The position numbers and the translations under genes are program-made. Shown one piece after another: positions 37,009-48,494 of a stretch of 64,000 bases of DNA; within the stretch, counting starts at the first letter, position 1, and every line of letters starts with the position of its first letter. The notes beneath the pieces are model-generated. The model made no database searches, had not been told where the DNA came from, and was given only the letters and a program-made list of their open reading frames with translations. Source of the DNA: Epiperipatus broadwayi (Eukaryota; Onychophora; Udeonychophora; Euonychophora; Peripatidae); assembly GCA_028023455.1 (NCBI GenBank), contig JAQFVV010013086.1:1-64000 (forward strand), given 5' to 3'.

Positions 37009-38639
37009 GTTTACATGTAATGTAATATACTGCTACGAGCAGCACTTATTAAAATTGTGTTTACAATTATTAAAAAATACAAATTTTCATAAACAACATA
37101 AAGTTTAAAATTGATAATAAATAATAAAATTATTGCAGAATAATGTGTCTGTAAATGAGTAAAGACATTTCATTTAAAAAAATAAATTTATAAAAGTCTA
37201 AAGAGTTTTTATTATTATTAGTTTAAACAAAATGCACTTTGCTAAAAAAAAGAAATAATCTATAAAAGTTTAAGGAGTGAGTGGAAAAACTTAGAAAATG
37301 TTAAAGTAGTTGAATTGCAAGTAATTAAGAATTAAAAGTATGAAAAGTTTAAACTATAAATCTTTTATATAAAATTAAAGGTAATCTCTTGTATTTGACT
37401 TAAAGAAAAAAAAAGCAATGTTTAAAACTAATGAGTTTGTTTTAAATATATACATGTGTAAATAGTAAGTGATTGTAAACATAAGAAATAGAAAATTAAA
37501 TGTGTGTGTGTTGATAAAATAAATGGGTGCAGGTTAAAAATATTAAAAACATAACGAAATATGAAGGTTAAAACTTAAAAAAACCGATGAAAGCATATAA
37601 TTGGAATTTCCTTCAAGAATTGTATGCAAACAGAAATAGCAATGGTTACTAATTAAAAAATCCACAAACAACAAAATGTGCAATGGCTACCAAATAAAAA
37701 CAGAATTAAAATATTATCAAAAAAATGTAAGCAAAAATAGTGGATGAATTTTAACAATGGATGTAGCTGGCAGATATAAAAACTAATTAACGAAGTGACA
37801 ACAGGTCATCATATAAATAGAATGAGAATCAGATTCAGAATCAATCAGTTTTCCAATTAGTTGAGTTTTACAATCAGCCTATCATGTATCCAGAATCAGT
37901 GTTTTCCATTCAATGCAGTGTTAACAGTCATTGGAAGCATATGGCCAGTCTCCAGCCTTAGTGCAATGGAACACCAGTGGCCTGCCTGATAAAAATAATA
38001 TCTTCCTAACAACTTGAAACCACCAGATATATCTAACTGTCTTAAGGAATAGTGGCGCAAAATAGTAATCATATATGAACCTCTCCAAAACCTCAAATCC
38101 AACTGGTTAAAAAAAATCACATGAAACAGCAAACAGCAAGAAGTCAATGTCCAAAATCCTATAGGTAATGAATAACTTCTCTTATTCTATTTCTGATATT
38201 AATATAGCCATTGCAAACCTTGAAGTTTCCCAGTGTCAGTTAATAAATGAACTATATAACCGCATAAAATGAACTAATGATGTGCATCTTTTGAATGCTT
38301 GTAATTATTTTAATACTAAATTATATTTCTACTGTCTATCTTATTATAATATGTGTGTGCCTGAGGTTATTATGAATCATTGTTTATATTTAATTGAAAA
38401 AATTTATAAGTAGTTTAATGGTTATAATAATAAATACTTAGTTAAAATAAATTATCTTTAAATTTAATACTTGTTGGTCAATTCTTTTACCACTAATTAA
38501 AAGCAGTAATTGTTATATTATTTCTTTTGATTGAGCTAGTTGATATTTCTTAGGTGCTGGATTAGTTTGCAAATCATTCAAAGATAGGTGTTGAATTCTG
38601 CAGCCAAGAAGATCTTTGTCCTGCAAATGTGGTGACAAT

Positions 38640-38640
<1 letters not shown>
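37009..38640. other. AT-rich stretch with no recognised gene
   Basis: No known repeat. A minus-strand frame of 83 codons at 37896-38147 lies in less AT-rich sequence but has no recognisable domain or splice context. Confidence 0.4.
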
Positions 38641-38670
<30 letters not shown>

Positions 38671-39235
38671 GGCTTGGTCACAACTACCCTATGGGCATTA
38701 TTTTTCTCTGCCTAAAAAAGCCATGGTGGTGCGATAGTTAAATTGCATTGGTGTAGATCAAATTAAAAATAATAATTAAAAAGCAATCATACATAATTAT
38801 ACTTTCCTTTTTTTTTGTTGTTGTTATAAAAATAAAGAGCGAAGCGTCACCAACAACTACACCAACCACCTCATTAATAGTGTGTTGTTTCTATCTGTAT
38901 TTTTATTTTTTTTTAATAACAATATTAAAAGTTATATTATATCTTATTTTTTTTTTTTTTTAATTTTATTTTTTATTTTTTTTTTTGGTTGTGTTTTTTC
39001 TATTATATTATGTTTGATATTTATTTATTCCCTCTCCTTATTTATTTATATTAGTTAGTTTTATTTAAAAATATTTTTTTTCAAAAATTAAAGATTTTTT
39101 TTTTAATTTTATTTTTAAAATAGGGGGTGGTTTTTTTGTGTTGATTTTTTTTTTGTGTTTTTTATTTTCTTTCCCTCCCCTCATCACCAAACCCAAAAAC
39201 GATGGGTGGGGGAGAGGGTTGTGGTGGGGGGGAAT
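38641..39235. repeat. Low-complexity TA/T-rich block ending in a G-quadruplex motif
   Basis: A TA microsatellite (38641-38671) is followed by long T runs (38800-39170), a C-rich segment (39171-39190), and GGG-GGGGG-GGG-GGGGGGG at 39204-39232 with loops of 1, 3 and 7 nt. This fits the canonical G3+N1-7 quadruplex pattern. Confidence 0.75.
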
Positions 39236-39949
39236 ATAAATATTTTTCTTAATCTCACTTTTTCATTATTAGTTTTTTGTTTTTTTGTTCTTTCTTTCAA
39301 ATTAAGAATAAATAATTGTATCATATTTTGTATGTATAAAAGATAATTTTGCCTTCACAAGTTTGGATTTTATTAAAGAGTAAAAAAGTTTCATGTTAGA
39401 TTTTGTTTTCCCCAAGTGATCTATACACCTCACCCTGTTCAGTCAATAAAAGAATTCCTCAATAACAGAGCAATGTATCTAATAAAATTTTAATAGTCAG
39501 ATTTCTAGTTTCCATTCAACATTTTATAACCTTGGAAAGCCACCAGGCTGACACAAAAACAAAGATATGTTGTTGTTTTGTAGAAACGTAGAAGATTCAT
39601 TTAAATGATTCAAAGTTCAATACTTTCACATGTCATAACTAACAATGAAAATGCAAAAAGCATTGTATATCTACTTATTGAGATAATAAGACATCACATG
39701 ACCAACAAGAATTCATATGAACTTTGCTTACACATTTTTGATAAATATTCCTTTTTGTATTTATTAATTCATAAAATTTACATTAGACACAATAATTGTA
39801 GTACTGGAAGAAATTGTTATCATATTGTGTTCAATGGCAAAATTATACATGTTTTAAATTTTTATAAATGACATTGTTATAAACATAAAAAGGAGATTAT
39901 TCATATAATAAATGCAAGCCGTAATAATGGATTCAAGAAGTATTATGTA

Positions 39950-40400
39950 TAAAATCCCTATCTAGTATCTACTGATTCAATATCCCCCAATTAGTTTCTA
40001 GCTTGTGAATTTTATCAGTAAGATGTCATGAATCTGTGATCACTGCATTTAGATCTTAGGATCTAATACAACATTCTGGCCTTATTTAGTTAATGATAAA
40101 ACGGAGAGCCAATATATAAATACAACATGTTTCCCATCTAAACTCATTTGCTTGGACATTCATATTGATCTGAACCCTATTGCATTAGATTCTAAGATCT
40201 AAATGTAGTGTTTTTAGATCCAAGGCCCCTCACTGATAAAAAATCACATGCTAGAAACTAATCAGGGAATATTAAATGAATAGACAAAATTGGGAATTTT
40301 AAGAACCAACCTTTCAGCATCCATTGATTACTATGGCGTACACTGGCTAGCACTATTCTATGAAAAGTGTGCTACTATTTTAAAAGCTTGTGTAAACATA
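39950..40400 (-). repeat. Palindromic short retroposon, copy 3 (long form)
   Basis: Left-arm landmarks (ATAAAATCCCTATCTAGT, TTAGATCTTAGGATCTAAT) and right-arm landmarks (AGATTCTAAGATCTAAATG, GCATCCATTGATTACTATGG) are separated by about 110 bp of extra sequence. Confidence 0.7.
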
Positions 40401-43400
40401 TAGAATGGTGATTATGTCATATTATGATGGGTTTAAAATTAGATATAGTATATAGTTTTTAAATAATATTGTTTTATGATGGATTCCTGATATTTCTGAG
40501 AGTGAAAAAAAATCATTTCATTAATTTAGACTTTTATAAATTCACAAACATTTTGGAACTTGGTATGTTGCTGTTATAAATACATTTTAGAAACAATGTT
40601 GAAAAACTCTGCTAGTCAAAAGCAATGAGGAAAAATGATTGATTACATTAATGATTAAATTTCAAATAATAAAGTGAGATAATATCTGCATTAAAAATAT
40701 TCAAGCAATGGAAAAAATGTGAAACCCAGTTCAATGTGTATTTTCACAGTAGCAACAAAATGCATTCTGGTATCTATCGATTTTGCAAAGACAGATTGTG
40801 AAAGCTAAAAATGCAAGTGTTAGTTCAAGATGAAATTGCAAAAAGGAGTGAAAATTATTAAGTTCATCAAATATCATCCAATTTAATTTAAATTGTTTTA
40901 ATATCTGTGCAATAGATTAGGTAATGGACATAAAGACCTTTATTACCCACTCAATAAATAGGCTATCTAGAAAAAATAGGACTTTTAGAGCAACATAATA
41001 AATTGTTGCTGCTCTTCAATTTAAGAAAGAGGGAAAGACTTTAAATAGTGAAAATGAGAGTCATAGATCACATGACCCAATACTTTTAAGCTTGTAAGAT
41101 ATAAACAATGAACATTGACAATTGCTCCAATTGGCAATGTTCATTGTTTGGGAAAAACTGAGTTGTTTAATTAATAAATTTTGGTCTATGTGAATCTAAT
41201 CAATATGTATTCAAAACTTAGTAATTGAAATTCGTCATTACAAAAAAAAATCTAAATACAAGGGTGAAAATTTCATTCCTTAATAATGGGAATTTTATTT
41301 TAACTAAATAAAATAACTTTAATTGCTTCCCTAAATTTATTGAATATTTTATAGACATAAATTCTATAGCTTATAAAAATTCTATTTCAATTTGTCCAAA
41401 TATTTTTCTAAATTCACCGAATAGAATTTTTAACATTAACGTTCTTTTATATTAAATCAGTTGTTTTTCATAAGTTATTAAGAATGTCTAATTGATTTAA
41501 TTAATGATAGAATGATTAAATGTTTTCTGCATGGAGTTTTAAAACATTGCGCTACCAGAAATGAAAGATTTACGTTTGATCTGTAAATTGTAAGCCATAA
41601 AAAACAGAAATCAAAATAATTTCTATTAGATAATTCATGGAGGAACTTATTAAAATAATATCTCAATTTATCAAAATGAGTAGTTTAAACCGTAATTTAT
41701 GTAGCATTATAACTAATATAAAAATACTTTGCCTTTAAACGTTTTAAAACAGTTTGGAATAACTATGTGGACATTATATTTATATAAAAATGGGTATATA
41801 ATTTGTATCTTTTTTTTATTAAATAAAAAGTTAAACATTACTGTTGATGTTATTTTTTGTAATTGTAAGCAATCTAAAATTTAATATAAATTCCACAAGT
41901 TCATTTTAAATTATAAAATGATTTAAAAGAAAAATATATTGCTCTATATGTAATATAAATTGATTTAATTTATTCAAATATATTATCAAAAGTTAAAACT
42001 ATAAAAGCATCACCCAACATCTCCAGTACCTTGAACAGTGTGAAGATAAGTGTATATTGCTTCCATCTATCACCTATTGATTACCAAGACTTAAAACAGA
42101 TGGTGTTGAAATATAATCTAAATAGTAAGAATTGCTACTTCTAGTATAGATCTCAAAATAAGCCCTAAAAGCCATATGATGGTTAGTCTGGTTTTCTAGA
42201 AAATATTTAATGGAATGTATAAGATTACACGATTTTATGAGTATTTATATAACTGTAAAGATATTTTAACTGTATAAAATTTACAGTCATGTAACATTAA
42301 ATATTTAAAAAAAGTGTTTTAATAATTCAAATCTGCAAATTTGATGCTGGACTTTAAAAAGAAATCCAAATCGATTATGAAAAAAGATGTATTTATAAAA
42401 TGAAATATACATTTTTATAAAACTTGTGATGATCTCAGTTGAAAAGTTATTTTAGATTGGGCCAATTCAATCATCTAATACTAAGTCTTGAATGTGTTGA
42501 GAAAATTAACATTTTCTTCAAATTTTTGCAAATACATTCAACTGTTAATATTACAACAAAGGTTAATATATAACACAATAACTTGATTGGTATTATTCTC
42601 CTCTTATGTATAAGTTTGCTAACAAATGATAGTACATTCATGGAAATTAAATCTGGAATTGTAGATTCATCAATAGTGAATTTAAAAAGTTACTCTATCT
42701 CTTTAGACTATTCTTCCAAAAGCAATAGTCAATGGAGTGTTTCATATATTTATTCAACCAGGTCATTATTTTTGCACATTTTCCTAAAAGCAAAATTAAT
42801 TTTGGCTTTTAAAGACCTTGAATGGCTTCTCATATGGAAATGGTAAATAGCCTAATAATAATCTGATAAAATCTTTTGGAAACCATTAACCTTGTCTCTA
42901 AAAAAAAAGAAAATCAGAAAAAATTTCAAAAGTAATCATAGGAGAATCTTACTAGTGTTATTTTAAATTTAGTATTCACAAGTCTAAGGATTAAAATTTG
43001 ATTCTCATGTTGGTATTATAACTTGTTAGGAAAGCAACATTTGAAGTAGAAAGAAAAAGAATATCATTGAAAATGTTGTTATATATTAACCCGGATCTTT
43101 ATTACTAATGCTTGAATGTTTTTGAAAACTATAAATAAAATTTGAATTATTCTAAAGACATTTTTAAGTTTGTTATTTTTTTATATTGAATTGATGTTTG
43201 TTAGGATTCTAGCAAGTGAAAAATATTAAACTTGTGTTAACTAATATTAGATGTCGGAAAATATTTGATATAAAAAAGTAAAAAAAATATTTTTGTAATT
43301 TTTCATATGTGTACAGAATTGATATAAAGCTTTAGTTAAAAATTTAACAAAAAACTTTTTACCTGCAAAACCTTGAATATTCTTCAGAAGATATTTTCTC

Positions 43401-43745
43401 AGGTTCGTACTTGTTGCAACTACTATGAGAAATTTTTAGAAGACATTCCTGATTATCAAAAAATGCTAAAAAAACAAACAGATACCATAAATATTGTCTA
43501 AAAATATGTTAACAGGTATAATTTATTATAGATATGACATTATTTGGATTTATTCATATATACGTAATAGTATTAATGTATTAAGGTGTTCACACACGCC
43601 TTCGCTGAAAAATACCATTATTTAAAAGAATTGTAGATACATTATAAAATACCCATATAATAAGATCTAGGTTCAATTGGTAGAAAACAAGTTCAGAAAG
43701 TTTTAAAACATAAAAATGATTGTAGATGAAAGAACATAAAATCAA
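40401..43745. other. AT-rich stretch with no recognised gene
   Basis: Short frames only. It contains a near-perfect hairpin at 41103-41149, listed separately. Confidence 0.45.
41103..41149. repeat. Near-perfect inverted repeat (hairpin)
   Basis: AAACAATGAACATTG at 41103-41117 pairs fully with CAATGTTCATTGTTT at 41135-41149. An inner CAATT/AATTG stem continues after one mismatch, leaving a 5-nt loop. Confidence 0.85.
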
Positions 43746-43761
43746 TAGTATTCTAATTAAT

Positions 43762-43984
43762 TCAAAACAAAGCAAAACTCTCCCTATAGTAGTGCCATCT
43801 TGTGCTAACAAGACCAATCAATGGATGCCAGAAGGCTTGTGCATAAAATCTTTATCTAGTGCCTACTCATCTATTGATTGCTCTTGTTAGCACAAGATGG
43901 CACTACTATATGGAGAGTTTTGCTTTGTTTTGAATTGTTTAATAACAATTATGTGCTAGTATGAGATAGTGATCATGTGATGTT
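43762..43984 (+). repeat. Palindromic short retroposon, copy 4, with 16-bp target duplication
   Basis: A compact copy. Arms GTAGTGCCATCTTGTGCTAA and TTAGCACAAGATGGCACTAC are perfect reverse complements around the LATE-family landmarks GCCAGAAGGCTTGTGCATAA and ATCTAGTGCCTACTCATC. The constant end GTGATCATGTGATGTTT is present. A perfect 16-bp direct repeat, TAGTATTCTAATTAAT, flanks it (43746-43761 and 43985-44000). Confidence 0.88.
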
Positions 43985-44000
43985 TAGTATTCTAATTAAT

Positions 44001-44756
44001 GCACTTTAAAAAAATTCCAAATAATGAAAATATATATGCATCATCATATTTGTTGAGATAATCTGCTTTCTGAAGGATATTAATAGCTTTTCTGACTTTT
44101 CATGGTGAAAATTGTCACACTTAGGTAGGATTATCCTGATGTTTGAAAAATCTAAATAATGATTAACATCCATATCATGAAGGGAGAGTGCTGATGATGA
44201 CAAGAAATTTACTGCATTAGCATGTTTATATTGCCTTGCATTGATGTGATGATTATTCAAACCCACATAAGAAACTCCATCACCATAACATTTTATAACC
44301 ATCATGCACTTCAAGAAAAAGAGTTTTTAAGGATGGACAGAATGTAAGCAATTTTTGACTAGTAGTATACATTCCTTTATCTTACATCATTTTGAAACTT
44401 CCAAAATCATTTTTAATTCCTTTTACTAAAGGAATGCAAGTTCTAATGATTGTATTTCCTTTTCCTCTTCTCTTTAATATAATTACTTTGGCATGAATTA
44501 ATGCTTTCTTTTTCATCCCATTAGTATAATTATTAACTATAAGATATTGCTTATATTTTTATTTCTCTATGTGTGATTAATCTGATAGATTGTGGCTTTA
44601 CTAAATAAACATTTTGTTAAACAAGTTCTTAGTTTAAGATTATAAAATGAAATTTTATATGAAATTTGTGTATGTGTAATTTTGGGATCAATGTGCCAAC
44701 TCAATAAGCCAGCACAAATCATTATTGATACTCTCACTCCTTGCTATGGACTATGA
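44001..44756. other. Stretch with no recognised gene
   Basis: A minus-strand frame of 102 codons at 44006-44314 is the longest here and has no recognisable motif. It may be a repeat remnant or chance. Confidence 0.4.
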
Positions 44757-47720
44757 TTCATCAGCAACAGCAGCAGCAATTATCAATCCACTTCAGGTTT
44801 AGGGTCTCTCCAAGTTCAAACCACTTTCTCCAATCATTAGCTTTTCTTCTCTACATCAACCCTGCACATTTTTTTATTTCATCAATCCATCTCACATGTC
44901 ATCTCTTCTGGGTCTTTTCTAATCTCTTGGAATCCAGTATAAGATATTAATTCTCCATCTATAATCATCTCTATTAGCAATATATCCAGTCCCACTCCAC
45001 TTCAGATTGTTACTTTTTTCAATGAGGTCGATAACACATGTTTCTTTGCTTACCCATATATTGCATTTTCAATCTCTTCTTGCTACTCCTAACAAAATAT
45101 CTCCATACTTCTTTGAATGGTCTAAAGTCTTTGTATTTCTCTTCTATTAATTGTCCAAATCTCACATCAATAAATAACAACTGGTAAAACACATTTTCTA
45201 AAAACCATTGATTTCAAACACATAGGCGTATTTCCTTTTAGTATCAAGTTATTTCTACCAAAATCCCTCCAACCAGGTTTAATTTTATAATTAATTTCAT
45301 CCAATATGTTTCCATCTTTATTAATAATCTGACAAAGATGTTTGTAGCTATTAACTTCTTCTAACTCATCATAATCAATTTTTATTTTCATATTTTGAAA
45401 AATCCATTGAACATTACTTTAGCATTTTTAACATTTATCTTTAGTCCTACTTTCTTACTTTTATCTGATAACTCCTGAAAAATGTCCTGCAGCTTTAAAC
45501 CATTATTTGCAAAAACAAATAAATCATCTGTTAAATCTAAATGACTTAAATAATCTCCATTTACATTCACTCCTTTAAATTCCCATTTTAATCCACAAAA
45601 TAATTATTGCCGCACTGCTGTAAAAAGTTTCAAAGATATAGAGTCTTCTGTCTTACACCTTTCTTAATGTTGACATTCCTAGTATCATAATGTAATCTAA
45701 TTGTTGCTGTTGCATTTTTATAAATATTCTTTAAAATACGACAGGATTCTGGATCAATACCTTGATGATCCAATGTCATAATCACTGAAAAAATGTTTAT
45801 AGAATCAAATACCTTTTCATTATCTACAAATCCAAAGCATAATGGCAACTCATATTCACTTGTCATTTCTTTAATTTCTCTCAATATCTGGACATAATCT
45901 ACAGTACTAAAACCACTTTTATATCCAGCTTGTTCTCTTGGCTGGTGAATTGTAATTATCTTAGTCAAAATTTTGCATAAAACTGATAAAAGGCTGATAG
46001 GTCTCTAATTTCTAATATCTTTTTTATCACCTTTTTTAAAGTATTAATATTAATACTGCATTTTTCCAATCATCTGGTATATCTTTATCATTTAGATATT
46101 TGGTATATAACTTTGCTAGAAGAACTTGTATTTCATCACCTGCTTTTTTTAATATATCAATTATAATTCCATCATTACCCGAAGTCTTTTTTTCTTCATA
46201 AAAATGTAATTGCACTTCCTACTTTTTTAATGAAAATTCTGGGCAATTTGAAAGATATAATAGTTTTAGGAGGTACTTATTCTCTTTATTACAATATAAT
46301 TAAAGATACATGATTTTTACTCATTTTATGATATTATATGTCTTATTAGTAATAGTTCCAACTTTTTTTATTGCAGATATAAATGTTTTACCAATACCAA
46401 AATGTTGTTTTACATTCTTGAGATGTTTATTCTCTTCTATAGCTTCTCTTGTTAAAATACAGTTAGAATTTCTTATATCATTTTCCAGTCTTTTCTGCAC
46501 CATATTACAGAATTTGAGGTATTTAATCCTTTTTAATGCATCATATCTGTATATCTTCAAATTTCTTCTTCATAAATTCGCTAGTCTCTAGAAATTTTAT
46601 TGGTCAATTGCTGCTTTTTTTATCAGCAACATTTTTTGCCGTTTTTAAAAATGTATCAGTTATTTTCTTATTAATTTTATTGACTTCTGAATCATGTTCA
46701 AAATCTAGTAATACTTGAAATCAATTTGTAATTTCTGATTTAAATTCATTAGAGTATTTCTGAACATTATGAATATCAATTAGAAATATTGTTTTCCTTC
46801 ATAATCTTTGCTTCTCTAGTTTTGCATTAACATGTATCTTGCATCTTACAAATCAATGATCATTTCCTGTATCAAATTTATTAAGAATATTGCAATCTTG
46901 AAATATGTATTTCCTGTTAGTCAAAATATAATCCACTTCTGCTGTATCTTCATTTGGATGCTTCCATGTCCATTTCCTTTTAATATTTTTCAAAAAAAAA
47001 ATTATAATATAAAGTTTTTATTTTTTCTAAAAACTCAATAAGTCTATGTCCCTGTCTTTTCTCTTACCATAACAAAAATTAAATACAGCTCTTTCATTTT
47101 TTATTGCTTTACCAATTCTAGCATTAAAGTCTCCCATAACAATTTTAAATGTTGTTTACTCTGATCACAAGCCTTTTGTATATCCATATAAAAATTTTCT
47201 ACTACTCCATCAGTATATGAACTTATTGACGCATATACCTGAATCATCTGTATTTGATATCTGCTATTAAGTTGTATAACTAATCTTGCCACTTTGTTTG
47301 ATACACGATAAATCTCCACAATGATGTTCTTTCACTTTTTATTCATAATGAATCCTACTGCAAATGTATTTCCAATATTTATGCCTTTACAGCAGAGTAC
47401 ATGTCCACTTTATAAATCAGTTGTTTTTTCAGCTTTTCTTTTAACTTTATAAAATCCAATAATGTCCCATTTAATATAAAACAGTTTTTCTAATTCTTTC
47501 AATCTTCCTTCACTTGAAAGTGATCTGCAATTGTAAGTACCTAAATAAAAAGTCATCATCAAATGGCAGCCTGGATCCACAATCCAGAGATTCTTAGCAC
47601 CCTCTACCTTTGGCCACCAACTGCTGATTTAGTTGGTGACTTTACAGCCTCCTGGAAATAAGGGCAATGATTTATTTTGTCTGTCATCATTGTGTCTATA
47701 TATATATATATATATATGTA

Positions 47721-47767
<47 letters not shown>

Positions 47768-48065
47768 CATACATACATTGGAAAAATATTTATTATTTAC
47801 ACATACATTCATTCTGCTTTATCAGGCAACTGAAAAAAGACCATGATGTTTTTTGATATTAAACTCAGAGGTAAAAAGCCAATAAACTAACCATGTTGGC
47901 TAATGCATGTCAGCAAGCAGCCCATCCATGTTGGTATACTATGTGAAATAATCACATAGTACTAACAGGTGCATTGCCAAGAATGCATGAAGTGGACAGT
48001 TGGAATTTACTCTACTCAGTACCTTTAAGGCCTTCAAGAGAAATCAAAAGGTCTTTTCCTTTCTA
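44757..48065 (-). pseudogene. RTE-clade LINE remnant 1 (endonuclease plus reverse transcriptase)
   Basis: Read on the minus strand, the pieces occur in this order. First is a 5' region (about 47560-48065). Next is the start of an APE-type endonuclease (TYNCRSLSSEGRLKELE, about 47450-47550) and an endonuclease segment at 47101-47319 (MIQVYASISSY). The reverse transcriptase follows at 45630-45968 (QPREQAGYKSGFSTVDY). The catalytic region is at 45388-45570 (LTDD in place of the usual FADD) and the thumb/C-terminal part at 45167-45391. The 3' end (ATTATCAATCCACTTCAGG followed by GCAGCAGCAA-type repeats on this strand) fits an RTE tail. Many stops and frameshifts make it inactive. Confidence 0.85.
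47695..47776. repeat. (TA)n/(TACA)n microsatellite inside the RTE 1 5' region
   Basis: Long TA runs and a TACATACATACA end lie between a GTCTGTCAT segment and TTGGAAAAATATTTATTA. RTE copy 2 has only a short TATATAT at the same place (about 51395), so this tract expanded after the copies separated. Confidence 0.85.
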
Positions 48066-48494
48066 TATACAATTTTTATACACCAGAATCCTATTCAGGT
48101 AACGCAAAAAAAAAAATTTAAGATAATCAGACAGTATCAATAATCATGGAAATTCATATTACTTGCTTTTCATTTTGAAAATAATTTAAAGCTATTAATC
48201 CCAATTAATTTTATGTTGACTTTTTAATTTACCTTGCCCACGCTCACGAATGTACTTTGACTCTTTCTGTTCTTTGTATTTTATTGTTTGAATCATTAAT
48301 ATTGATATTAATTTATTACTTTTATAATGTCTCCAACAGTTTTTCAAGTAACATTGTCCAGCTAATAGTAGGTGTAATCTGGACAAATTATACATATGAT
48401 AGAAATATCAATCACACATGGATGAATGCTGAAAATATGTCATTTAAATATTTTGCTCATAAAAATCTTGATTTTTGTGTGTATATATACCATC

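Noticed and set aside
37896-38147. 83-codon minus-strand frame as a gene
   Set aside because: Composition is less skewed than its surroundings, but no motif or splice signal supports it.
42583-42846. 87-codon plus-strand frame as a gene
   Set aside because: No domain, splice context or repeat similarity was recognisable; length is within chance for this composition.
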